NCBI GenBank assembly: GCA_015059905.1
Contig: SUZN01000002.1
Location: 191,742-255,741, forward strand
From: Rikenellaceae bacterium
Lineage (GTDB): Bacteria; Bacteroidota; Bacteroidia; Bacteroidales; Rikenellaceae
DNA length: 64,000 bases
Direction of reading: 5' to 3'
The notes beneath the pieces were generated by a model. It made no database searches. It worked only from the letters and a program-made list of their open reading frames with translations, and was not told where the DNA came from. This document shows, in pieces, positions 8,922 through 16,105 of this stretch. A program made the translations under genes and the position numbers. Positions within the stretch are counted from its first letter, which is position 1, and each line of letters begins with the position of its first letter.

Positions 8922-10205
8922 TTACTCTGCCGCCGCGAAAGCCTGCTCGAAATCATCAATTATATCCTCCACATTCTCCAGTCCGAGCGAGATACGCAGC
9001 AGGGTAGGAGTAACACCCGCAGCCTTCAAATCAGATGCCGAGAGCTGTTTGTGGGTGGTAGAGGCGGGGTGAGTGACAACCGTAATCGAGTCACCAATCA
9101 TAGTCATATTACCAGCCAACTTCAGAGCCTCCACAAAGCGCACGGTGCTGTCCAGAGAGCCCTTCAGCTCGATGGTAAAGACTGCCGATGAGCCGTAGCG
9201 GTAATACTTCTGCGCGTTCTTATAGCCCGCGTGGTCCTCAAAGCCCACGAAACTCACGCGCTCCACCTTGGGGTGCTGACGACAATACTCCGCCAACTTC
9301 CACGTTGATTCCACCTGATGCTTAACACGTAGCGAGAGGGTCTCCAGACCAATCATCATCAGGTAAGAGTCAAACGACGAAGGACAGCAACCGAAGTCGC
9401 GCAAGCCATCCACACGACACTTCACAACAAATGCTGCCGCGCCAAATGCCTCGTAGAGGTTAAGACCGTGATAACCCTCCGAAGGACCATCAATCTGTGG
9501 GAACTTGCCATTTGCCCAATTATAGTTACCGCCATCGACGATAATACCGCCCATAGCTGTACCGTGACCGTTAATCCACTTCGTAGCCGAGTCCACTACG
9601 ATATTTGCGCCCCACTCAAATGGGTTGCACAGATAGCCCGCAGCGCCGAAGGTGTTATCCACCACAAATGGCACATCCTTGCGCTTTGCTACCTCTGCCA
9701 ACGCCTCCAAATCGGGCACATCGCAGGTGGGGTTACCCATACTCTCGGCATAGATACACTTGGTTCTCTCGTCAATCAGTGCCTCAAAATCCTCGGCACG
9801 CTCGCTCTTTGCTATGCGGCAGTCGATACCCAGCTTACGCAACGAGATACGGAACTGATTGTATGTTCCACCATAGAGGAAAGGCGATGCCACGATATTA
9901 TCTCCCGCCTCAGCTAAAGCCGTAACGGTCAGCAGGATAGCCGACATACCCGACGACACTGCCAATGCACCCACAGCGTTGTAGAGTGCCGCCACACGCT
10001 CCTCATAGGCAGCCGTTGTGGGGTTGTGCAGACGAGTGTAGATATTGCCGCCCTCGCTCAACTCAAAGAGTTTGGCAGCGTAGTCGCAGCTCTTGAAGTG
10101 GTAGGCTGCGGTGGGGTAGATGGCAACGCCGCGCGAGCCTGTCGCATCGACGTGATAACCGCCGTGTATCTGTTTTGTCTCAAAACGAAGTTTCTTGTCA
10201 GTCAT
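8922..10205 (-). CDS. metY: O-acetylhomoserine aminocarboxypropyltransferase (sulfhydrylase)
   Basis: 427 residues, a PLP enzyme of the Cys/Met metabolism class that joins O-acetylhomoserine with sulfide to give homocysteine. The PLP lysine is in VDSATKWINGHG (K209). Other family marks are YTRLHNPTTAAYEERVAAL, SGMSAILLT, FVVDNTFG and, near the end, VTHPASTTHKQL...RISLGLENVEDIIDD. It leads the operon metY-metX-hom (37-bp gap to metX), giving direct sulfhydrylation without cystathionine intermediates. Transcription starts from a -7 box at 10342-10349 behind a ~130-nt leader. Confidence 0.95.
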   Translation of the reverse strand: MTDKKLRFETKQIHGGYHVDATGSRGVAIYPTAAYHFKSCDYAAKLFELSEGGNIYTRLHNPTTAAYEERVAALYNAVGALAVSSGMSAILLTVTALAEAGDNIVASPFLYGGTYNQFRISLRKLGIDCRIAKSERAEDFEALIDERTKCIYAESMGNPTCDVPDLEALAEVAKRKDVPFVVDNTFGAAGYLCNPFEWGANIVVDSATKWINGHGTAMGGIIVDGGNYNWANGKFPQIDGPSEGYHGLNLYEAFGAAAFVVKCRVDGLRDFGCCPSSFDSYLMMIGLETLSLRVKHQVESTWKLAEYCRQHPKVERVSFVGFEDHAGYKNAQKYYRYGSSAVFTIELKGSLDSTVRFVEALKLAGNMTMIGDSITVVTHPASTTHKQLSASDLKAAGVTPTLLRISLGLENVEDIIDDFEQAFAAAE

Positions 10206-10322
10206 AGTCCTGGAAATGTTTAATTCTCATTTGCCCGTTTCTGCATTGCTTGCTTTGGTCTTGCTTACCTCCGCCCTGCTTGTTTTGGCTTGCTTGCCTT
10301 ACCAAGCCGCAGTTTGGGCTCT

Positions 10323-10349
10323 CACTTATTTATAATAAGTGCAAATATA
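10323..10349 (-). promoter_or_regulatory. metY promoter with abutting palindrome
   Basis: On the minus strand TATATTTG (10342-10349) matches TAnnTTTG. Immediately downstream is a perfect 8-bp inverted repeat, CACTTATT-ATA-AATAAGTG (10323-10341), covering the expected transcription start, so it could be an operator or a 5'-end hairpin. The leader that follows (10206-10322) holds several AAGCAAG units, including a possible stem GGCTTG...CAAGCC. It does not match the SAM-I or SAM-II riboswitch cores that I know. Confidence 0.5.
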
Positions 10350-10440
10350 GCATATATTTTTTCTTTTTTGCAGAATTGGGAGAAAAAAAGATAAAAGATA
10401 AAAGAGGAAAGAGGAAAGATGAAAGAGGAATATATATAAT

Positions 10441-10566
10441 TACGTCATTACCCGACACGAGCAGAGCGAGTGACGAAGGTAATCCTCCAGTAAAAATAAA
10501 GCGCAATAGCGATAAAATAAATGGTAGATCCCCATCGCCTTGCTACGCAAGTCGGGGGATGACGTA
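10441..10566. repeat. TACGTCAT-ended intergenic repeat element
   Basis: 126 bp bounded by 16-bp inverted ends TACGTCATTACCCGAC and GTCGGGGGATGACGTA (14 of 16 positions complementary). Its left ~60 bp recur almost unchanged, in the same orientation, at 12339-12392; a related element with similar ends spans 25281-25520. No open frame of interest inside. Together with 10351-10440 (A/G-rich, GAGGAAA-type simple repeats) it fills the gap between metY and the regulator gene. Confidence 0.65.
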
Positions 10567-10614
10567 GAGTAAAAAGGAGCAAAGAAAAATCTTTTATCTT
10601 TCATCTTTACTCTC

Positions 10615-10703
10615 GCGTTACATCCGTTACACTCGTTACACCCCTGTAACGCTGTAACGTTTGTAACGTTTGTAACGCTTGTAACGTTTGTAACGCGCGT
10701 AAC
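10615..10703. repeat. GTAACG/TTGTAACG short-unit repeat array
   Basis: About 90 bp of irregular 7-10-bp units built on GTTAC/GTAAC. The array at 12203-12307 is its inverted counterpart: both contain GTTACATCCGTTACAC and GTTACACCCCTGTAACGCTGTAACG when read in opposite orientations. The two arrays bracket the regulator/hemerythrin gene pair. Units are contiguous without unique spacers, so this is not CRISPR. Confidence 0.75.
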
Positions 10704-10729
10704 AGCCGCACACTTACTACCGAAAAACC

Positions 10730-11302
10730 CTATACATCAATCAACCCATTCAGCATCGCATAGACCGTAAGACCTGCCACCGACTTAATACCCGTCTTGT
10801 GGGTTATGTTCTTACGGTGGGAGATAACCGTATGGACAGATATATTCAACTTGTCGGCTATCTCCTTGTTTGCCAACCCTTTAGCCACCAACACAAGCAC
10901 CGCTTGCTCACGCTCCGAGAGCTCGTGGCTATCGTTATATGGGTTGGTCTCACTCTGCTCCACAGCACGGCGCAGGTGCTGCACTATCTGGTGCTGGTCG
11001 TCGTATATATTCACCACGCCATCAGCCTGGCGCAGCCACTCCTCCTCCCTGACGGTTGTCTGCAACACTACGAGCGCCACAGCGTGCCAATCCACAGCGC
11101 TGGAACGCAGCGTAGAGCCACAATCCGTCTGCGTGCCTACCACCACAACATCGGGGCGTACAACACCCCAACGCTCCTCCATAGTGCGCCACGACGAAGT
11201 GGTAAAGACAACCTCAAACTCTGCCCCTGCGGCGAGTATCGTCTTTAAGCCTTCTGTAATAATATATGAAGGCTCTACAATAGCTACTCTATACCTCTTC
11301 AT
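10730..11302 (-). CDS. LuxR-type regulator with degenerate receiver domain
   Basis: 190 residues. The N-terminal ~115 residues follow the receiver fold (VAIVEPSYIITEGLKTIL ... RPDVVVVG), but the acidic pair is reduced to EPS and the phospho-acceptor Asp is replaced by Gly56. The C-terminus (127-187) is a clear LuxR/NarL helix-turn-helix: ELSEREQAVLVLVAKGLANK then EIADKLNISVHTVISHRKNI. The protein should bind DNA but cannot be phosphorylated in the standard way. It overlaps the upstream hemerythrin-like gene by 4 bp (ATGA), so the pair is co-translated and probably functionally coupled. Confidence 0.85.
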   Translation of the reverse strand: MKRYRVAIVEPSYIITEGLKTILAAGAEFEVVFTTSSWRTMEERWGVVRPDVVVVGTQTDCGSTLRSSAVDWHAVALVVLQTTVREEEWLRQADGVVNIYDDQHQIVQHLRRAVEQSETNPYNDSHELSEREQAVLVLVAKGLANKEIADKLNISVHTVISHRKNITHKTGIKSVAGLTVYAMLNGLIDV

Positions 11303-12018
11303 CGTCGTAATATTTGCTCTTGGCGTGCGGCTACGGGAGCCAATATCTTAACCTCGATGAGGGTATGACGTGCCAAATCCTCACTCATCGCATAGACATC
11401 ACGCAACAGCTCATAGCGCTGCTGCAAGGTACACTCCTCGGGGAGGTACTTTATAAGGATACTCTTTATATCATCTATCTTCTCGCATATGTCGGTATGG
11501 TGCTCCATAGCCTGCGAGATAGAGGCTGCGGGCTGCATCTTGCACTCCAGCAGACTCTCTACATAAGGGAACATATTTTGTTCCTCATATTCGAGGTGTG
11601 CCCTGACCTCCTCGCAGTAGCCCTGATAGAAGTTGCTCACTATATCTCGCTGACGCTTCTCGCAGCACTCCAGCACGCGCTCCACACCACGCCCGATGGA
11701 GGGCAGCAGCTCGCCCAGGTAGAGGCGATGAGAGGCTCTTAAGTACTTAATCACATACTTTAAGTCATTAGCCTTTAATGACTCTACATCAGGCAGATAG
11801 TCAGCCGTAGAATATACCTGACATATCATCAGGAATAGCTCTACACTAATGCCATAGCGGCGACATAACTCCTCCACCGAGAGGTCGCCAAATGGCAGCT
11901 GCATATCCATACGCAGGAGTATCGAAAGCAGCGAGTAGTCGGCATCGACAAGCTCCGCAACTTTCATATCCTTGGAGAATATAACACGGTTTTGACCGTC
12001 AGTTTTATAGGTTTTCAT
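11299..12018 (-). CDS. RIC-like hemerythrin-domain protein
   Basis: 239 residues. The C-terminal part is a four-helix hemerythrin (HHE) domain with candidate di-iron ligands His97, His141/Glu145 (HLEYE), His173/174 and His218/Glu222. The N-terminal ~75 residues resemble the ScdA_N/DUF542 helical region of RIC (YtfE/ScdA) proteins, which repair iron-sulfur clusters damaged by nitric oxide or peroxide, but the CysCys motif normally there is missing (the segment reads MQLPFGD). First gene of a two-gene unit with the LuxR-type regulator. The next gene upstream on the same strand is feoAB, which fits an iron or nitrosative-stress theme. Exact role inferred. Confidence 0.8.
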   Translation of the reverse strand: MKTYKTDGQNRVIFSKDMKVAELVDADYSLLSILLRMDMQLPFGDLSVEELCRRYGISVELFLMICQVYSTADYLPDVESLKANDLKYVIKYLRASHRLYLGELLPSIGRGVERVLECCEKRQRDIVSNFYQGYCEEVRAHLEYEEQNMFPYVESLLECKMQPAASISQAMEHHTDICEKIDDIKSILIKYLPEECTLQQRYELLRDVYAMSEDLARHTLIEVKILAPVAARQEQILRR

Positions 12019-12202
12019 TTGATATGTATTATATTTATCTACTGCTGGAAGTGTGTTACCGTCATCACGCTTAACAATGTCGGCACAACCTATGGCTTAC
12101 GCCATTATACAATTCAAAATTCAAAATTCAAAATTGAATTTCTTGTTTTGAATAATAACTTACGTCATTGCGAGGAACGAAGTGACGCGGCAATCTATAT
12201 TT

Positions 12203-12307
12203 GTTACAAACGTTACAAACGTTACAGCGTTACAAGCGTTACAGCGTTACAAGCGTTACAAGCGTTACAGCGTTACAGGGGTGTAACAAGTGTAACGGAT
12301 GTAACGT
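12203..12307. repeat. GTTACAAGC array, inverted relative to 10615-10703
   Basis: Contiguous units GTTACAAGC/GTTACAGC, ending GTGTAACAAGTGTAACGGATG. The same end motif occurs in reverse complement at 10617-10650, so the two arrays form long imperfect inverted repeats about 1.5 kb apart. Confidence 0.75.
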
Positions 12308-12417
12308 GAGAGGAAAGAGCAAAGAGAATATATATAATCACGTCATTACCCGACACCAAAGGTGGCGAAGGTAATCCTCCAGTAAAAATCAAACGCGAGA
12401 GCAAAGAAAAATCTTTT

Positions 12418-12455
12418 ATCTTTACCCCACCACAAGGGTGGTGTTTCCTCCTTGC
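12418..12455. repeat. CCACCACAAGGGTGG module, left copy
   Basis: 38 bp matching the reverse complement of 15171-15208 at 36 of 38 positions; it contains the hairpin-forming CACCAC/GTGGTG. A third, shorter copy lies at 25406-25420. The first two copies flank feoAB. Confidence 0.7.
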
Positions 12456-12519
12456 GGCTCGGCAAAGTGCAAATAAATTTGCCCTCTGCTCTCGCTCCGC
12501 AGCGTCGGTTCCTCTCGCC

Positions 12520-14880
12520 TTACACCATCATCGCCACATTATACACCACCCACGCTACCAACCACGCAATCAGCGTGTTATACACTACCGAGAAGGCAGC
12601 CCAGCGCCAGCCTCCAGCCTCCTGGGCAATGGCGGCTATGGTAGCCACGCAGGGGAAATATAACATCACAAATATCATCATCGCCAGCGCCGCCGCGCGC
12701 GAGTAATTATGCGAAGCGATAAGCTGTTCCGAGAGCGTTGTGCTATTCTCGTGGGCATCCTCGACCGAGTACAATACGCCGAGTGTCGATACCACAATCT
12801 CCTTCGCTGCCGCGCCCGACAACATCGCCACGCTCGCCCTCCAATCCAAGCCCAAAGGCTCCATCACGGGCTCACAGAACTTGCCTATACGACCCAAATA
12901 ACTATTCTCCGACTGCATCTGTTCCTGCTGCACGCCACTCATCTGCGGCGATACATCCACACGGGGATAGTAGCTCAAGAACCAGATGATAACAGCCGAT
13001 ACAAGTATCAGACCACCAATCTTTTTCAGGTACTGCTCACTGCGCTCCCACATATGTCGCAGCGTAGCCTTTAGCGTAGGCACACGATAGGGTGGCAACT
13101 CCATCACAAATGGGGTCTCGTCCTCGCCAAAGAAGAAACGACGCAGCACTCGTGCCGTCACAAACGCCATCAGACACCCAAACAGATACAATCCAAACAG
13201 CACCACACCCGCACATTCAGGGAAGAAAGTACCCGCCAAAAGTATGAATACGGGAAGTCTTGCACTACATGACATAAAGGGGTTTATCAGTATGGTAATC
13301 AGCCTACTACTGCGGCTCTCGATGGTGCGAGTGGCCATAATGGCAGGCACGTTGCAACCGAAGCCCATCACAAGCGGAATGAACGACTTGCCGTGCAGAC
13401 CCGCGATGTGCATCACCTTATCCATAATAAACGCCGCACGTGCCATATAACCCGAGTCCTCCATCAACGAGATAAAGAGGTACAATATCAAGATATTAGG
13501 CAGGAAAACAGCCACCGAGCCAACACCGCCAATAATACCATCGACAATCAAATCCTTTAGCGCACCCTCGCTCATCATCGCTCCGACCGCATCACCCAAC
13601 CAACCAAAGCCCAGCTCAATCCACTCTTGAGGATATGCGCCGAGGGTAAACGTCGTCCAGAACATCACAAACATCAGCACCAGGAATAACGGAATACCCA
13701 GCCATTTATGCGTCACGATGCGGTCAATCATCGATGTGGGAGCCTCGTGCGCCTGTTTCTCGATGTGCAGCGTCTCCGCCAAAGCACCCTCGATAAAACC
13801 ATATTTCTCGCTGGTGATAGCGCTCTCGACATCCTCGTCAAGCTCCTCTCTTACGCGTGCCGCGCCCCTTGCAGCATACCGTTGCCACTCCTCGAAGTGG
13901 GGCGCTGCGGAGAGTATCCCAATAACGGATTTATCCCCCTCGAGCATCTTCAGCGCGCAGTAACGCGGTGGAAAATACTTCGGCAGCTCGTCCAGATGGC
14001 GCTTCATCACCGCCGACAAACCTCTCACCTCTGCCTCAAGCGTCGAGGAGTAGTTGATATGGATATGTCGCACCTTGGGATTTTCATTTTCGAAGGTGAG
14101 GATAACCTCGTCGAGCAGCTGCTCCAAGCCCTTGCCCTCACGCGCTACCACAGGCACCATAGGCACACCAATCATACGTCCCAGCTGCTCATAATCAAGC
14201 CTTGCGCCCGACTGCTCAAGCTCGTCGTACATATTCAGCGCAACGACCATCTTGGGATTGAGGTCGATAAGCTCTGTTGTGAGGTATAGGTTACGCTCAA
14301 GATTTGACGCCACCACAGCATTTATCACCACATCGGGGAGCGCCCTGACCAAATGCTCACGCACATACAACTCCTCGGGCGTATAAGCCGACAGAGCATA
14401 CGTTCCAGGCAGGTCGGTTATGTTGATTGTGTAACCCTTATATTTTAGGCTTCCGCGCTGGGCATCAACGGTCACGCCGCTGTAATTCCCAACGTGGGCG
14501 TGCCCGCCTGTCAAGGCGTTGAAAATCGAGCTTTTACCCGAATTGGGATTACCCACCAACGCGACGTTAATCTCTCTAATTCGGGCATTTATAGCCTCCT
14601 CCATACGCTCCTCGTTGGGCGATGTAGAGAGGTCACTGCGCTGCTGGCGCAGCTCGTAGGGGGTGAGTATCTCAACCATCGCAGCCTCACTACGTCTGAG
14701 CGACACCTCATAACCCATAATGCGATATTTGATAGGGTCACGCAGTGGGGCGTTCAGCACCGCCTCGACCTGCTGACCACGAACGAAGCCCATCTCAAGG
14801 ATGCGACGGCGGAAACCTCCGTGTCCCATCACCTTGATAATCACTGCACTTTCGCCGCTCTTTAATTCCGATAGAAACAT
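12520..14880 (-). CDS. feoB: Fused ferrous iron transporter FeoA-FeoB
   Basis: 786 residues, inner-membrane Fe(II) importer. Residues 1-75 are a FeoA-type SH3 domain (LSELKSGESAVI...ILEMGFVRGQ). The FeoB G-domain follows: G1 GNPNSGKSS (110-118, Ser where Cys is common), G3 DLPGTYAL (156-163), G4 NMYDE (216-220). The C-terminal membrane part has the two Gate regions, with LFISLMEDSGYMARAAFIMD...VMGFGCNVPAIMATRTI and the repeated-half motif AKEIVVSTLGVLYS. FeoA-FeoB fusion in one chain is common in Bacteroidales. It is a single-gene unit with its own promoter (14900-14907) that overlaps a palindrome. An iron-responsive repressor is plausible, but no classical Fur box was recognised. Confidence 0.95.
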   Translation of the reverse strand: MFLSELKSGESAVIIKVMGHGGFRRRILEMGFVRGQQVEAVLNAPLRDPIKYRIMGYEVSLRRSEAAMVEILTPYELRQQRSDLSTSPNEERMEEAINARIREINVALVGNPNSGKSSIFNALTGGHAHVGNYSGVTVDAQRGSLKYKGYTINITDLPGTYALSAYTPEELYVREHLVRALPDVVINAVVASNLERNLYLTTELIDLNPKMVVALNMYDELEQSGARLDYEQLGRMIGVPMVPVVAREGKGLEQLLDEVILTFENENPKVRHIHINYSSTLEAEVRGLSAVMKRHLDELPKYFPPRYCALKMLEGDKSVIGILSAAPHFEEWQRYAARGAARVREELDEDVESAITSEKYGFIEGALAETLHIEKQAHEAPTSMIDRIVTHKWLGIPLFLVLMFVMFWTTFTLGAYPQEWIELGFGWLGDAVGAMMSEGALKDLIVDGIIGGVGSVAVFLPNILILYLFISLMEDSGYMARAAFIMDKVMHIAGLHGKSFIPLVMGFGCNVPAIMATRTIESRSSRLITILINPFMSCSARLPVFILLAGTFFPECAGVVLFGLYLFGCLMAFVTARVLRRFFFGEDETPFVMELPPYRVPTLKATLRHMWERSEQYLKKIGGLILVSAVIIWFLSYYPRVDVSPQMSGVQQEQMQSENSYLGRIGKFCEPVMEPLGLDWRASVAMLSGAAAKEIVVSTLGVLYSVEDAHENSTTLSEQLIASHNYSRAAALAMMIFVMLYFPCVATIAAIAQEAGGWRWAAFSVVYNTLIAWLVAWVVYNVAMMV

Positions 14881-14889
14881 ACATTAGAA

Positions 14890-14907
14890 TTTTGCACTGC
14901 AAAATTA
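14890..14907 (-). promoter_or_regulatory. feoAB promoter overlapped by a palindrome
   Basis: The -7 box TAATTTTG (minus strand, 14900-14907) matches TAnnTTTG. TTGG lies 20 bp upstream, near the -33 position. A perfect inverted repeat TTTTGCA-C-TGCAAAA (14890-14904) overlaps the box on the downstream side and could be a repressor site. Confidence 0.5.
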
Positions 14908-15010
14908 GTGATTTTTTCTCATATATGCCAATCATTACTTTTAGTGATAGGCACGCGGCTTTTCCCAAAATATTGGTATTGTGTGGAAAAGTTCAATTTT
15001 AGACCTTTGC

Positions 15011-15160
15011 AGTAGAAGAAAAGACTTTATGCCGAATAGATTATTTCAGTTAATGTAAAAATGTAAGACGAGTTTATTTTGTTTGTTTTATGGATAATTT
15101 CGCTGCTTCACCGTCGTGAGATAGCGGAGCAGGAAAGCACCCGAGAATGGGTGCTTTTTT
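15011..15160 (+). ncRNA. Candidate small RNA between feoAB and purE
   Basis: A strong rho-independent terminator (15134-15160: AAAGCACCC-GAGAAT-GGGTGCTTTTTT) points along the plus strand, yet no plus-strand gene precedes it; feoAB runs the other way. Upstream, GACCTTTG at 15003-15010 is one base from TAnnTTTG. The ~110 nt before the terminator can form CTGCT/AGCAG and CGCT/AGCG stems (15102-15132). No open frame of note. Identity unknown; it matches no RNA family I can name. Confidence 0.4.
15134..15160 (+). terminator. Orphan rho-independent terminator
   Basis: 9-bp stem AAAGCACCC/GGGTGCTTT with a 6-nt loop and a run of six T residues. It supports a plus-strand transcript ending here, before the purE promoter. 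Confidence 0.8.
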
Positions 15161-15170
15161 CATATAGAGA

Positions 15171-15208
15171 GCAAGGCGGAAACACCACACTTGTGGTGGG
15201 GTAAAGAT
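15171..15208. repeat. CCACCACAAGGGTGG module, right copy (inverted)
   Basis: Reverse complement of 12418-12455 with two differences. Just beyond it, 15217-15233 is the reverse complement of 12494-12510 (GCTCCGCAGCGTCGGTT), so two modules in changed order are found on both sides of feoAB. Confidence 0.7.
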
Positions 15209-15313
15209 GAAAGAAAAACCGACGCTGCGGAGCAAGAACAGAAGTTTCTCTCACATTTTGCCTAACTACAAAGTGGAAACGAGAATTTATTCTCGTAATT
15301 TTGAATTTTGCAT

Positions 15314-15344
15314 TTTGAATTTCATATTTATATATGTATATTTG
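15314..15344 (+). promoter_or_regulatory. Promoter of the purine operon
   Basis: TTTG (15314-15317), 19-bp spacer, TATATTTG (15337-15344): exact Bacteroidota consensus, 35 bp before the purE ATG. The -33 TTTG lies inside a TTTTGAATTTTG repeat tract, so the repeat contributes a promoter element. Confidence 0.8.
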
Positions 15345-15379
15345 CACCTATGATTAAACCATTAAAATCAAGATAAATT

Positions 15380-15847
15380 ATGAAAGTAGCAGTTATTATG
15401 GGTTCAACAAGCGATTGGGGCGTTATGTCAGCCGCTTGCGAGACTTTGGATGAGTTGGGTATCGAGTACGAGAAGCGTGTCATCAGCGCACACCGCACAC
15501 CTCACCTTATGGTGGAGTATGCAGAGTCTGCCAAATCACGTGGTATTGGCGCTATCATCGCTGGCGCAGGCGGTGCAGCACACGTTGCAGGCGTTACAGC
15601 AGCCCTCACAACCGTTCCCGTTATCGGTGTACCAATCAAGACATCGGCTCTCGGAGGTTTGGACTCATTGCTCTCGATAGTACAGATGCCTGGCGGTATT
15701 CCTGTATCAACAACAGCCATCAACGGCGCAAAGAATGCTGCCCTCATCGCAGCCTCAATCTTCGCCCTGACCGACCCCGAGTTGGAGGCGCGCTTACTTG
15801 CCTTCCGCAAGGCACAGACCGAGAAGGTATTGGAGGCAGAGCTGTAA
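15380..15847 (+). CDS. purE: N5-carboxyaminoimidazole ribonucleotide mutase
   Basis: 155 residues, class I PurE length. It moves the carboxyl group from N5 to C4 of the imidazole ring in purine synthesis. Signatures: [10 protein letters not shown] (phosphate-binding loop), [25 protein letters not shown] and PVIGVPI. First gene of the purine cluster, downstream of an excellent promoter. The 258 bp to purL hold a heptad repeat and AT-rich repeats, so purL may also have its own start site. No purK was seen in the window. Confidence 0.96.
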   Translation: MKVAVIMGSTSDWGVMSAACETLDELGIEYEKRVISAHRTPHLMVEYAESAKSRGIGAIIAGAGGAAHVAGVTAALTTVPVIGVPIKTSALGGLDSLLSIVQMPGGIPVSTTAINGAKNAALIAASIFALTDPELEARLLAFRKAQTEKVLEAEL

Positions 15848-15862
15848 AAGATAAAAGAGGGA

Positions 15863-15922
15863 AGAGTAAAGAGTAAAGAGTAAAGAGTAAAGAGTAAAGA
15901 GTAAAGAGCAAAGAGCAAAGAG
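15863..15922. repeat. AGAGTAA tandem heptad repeat
   Basis: Six AGAGTAA units followed by two AGAGCAA units and a partial unit, directly after purE. Related purine-rich GAGGAAA/GAGCAAA strings occur at 10391-10440 and 12309-12327. An array of this kind is prone to slippage; copy number may vary between strains. Confidence 0.85.
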
Positions 15923-16105
15923 AATTCAAAATTATTTTGGTTTTCATTTGCAATTCTTTTACAACAAATAATATTGCAAAATGCTCCAACCTTTCACTTG
16001 TAATACTATCGATTTTGAATTCACAAGCTTGACAAGAAGATATTTTTATAAATTTTCCCTTTGCGTCAGCCCAATTTTTGAATTTTGAATTTTGAATTAA
16101 ATAAT

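Larger units (their letters stand above)
12019..12519. other. Repeat mosaic between hemerythrin gene and feoAB
   Basis: About 500 bp without a gene. In order: an ATTCAAAATT tract (about 12112-12137), a TACGTCATTGCGAGG...CGGCAATCT unit (12161-12196, related to 24272-24310), the GTTACAAGC array (12203-12307), a partial TACGTCAT-type element (12339-12392), GCAAAGAAAAATCTTTTATC (shared with 10579-10598), and the CCACCACAAGGGTGG module (12418-12455). No convincing terminator for feoAB was seen. Confidence 0.7.

Noticed and set aside
10206..10322. SAM riboswitch upstream of metY
   Set aside because: The purine-rich leader has stems, but I could not find the conserved kink-turn or core sequences of SAM-I, SAM-II or related classes; kept only as an unassigned leader.
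10250..10567. 105-codon plus-strand frame in the metY upstream region
   Set aside because: Low-complexity (poly-F, KRKDER) translation of repeat DNA with no promoter or homologous feature.
12203..12307. Array of short repeats resembling CRISPR
   Set aside because: Units of 7-10 bp are contiguous and irregular with no unique 30-40-bp spacers, and there are no cas genes in the window.
16085..16105. Seven-codon N-terminal extension of PurL from a TTG
   Set aside because: It lies in the TTTTGAATT repeat tract, and ATG 16106 gives the normal PurL N-terminus.
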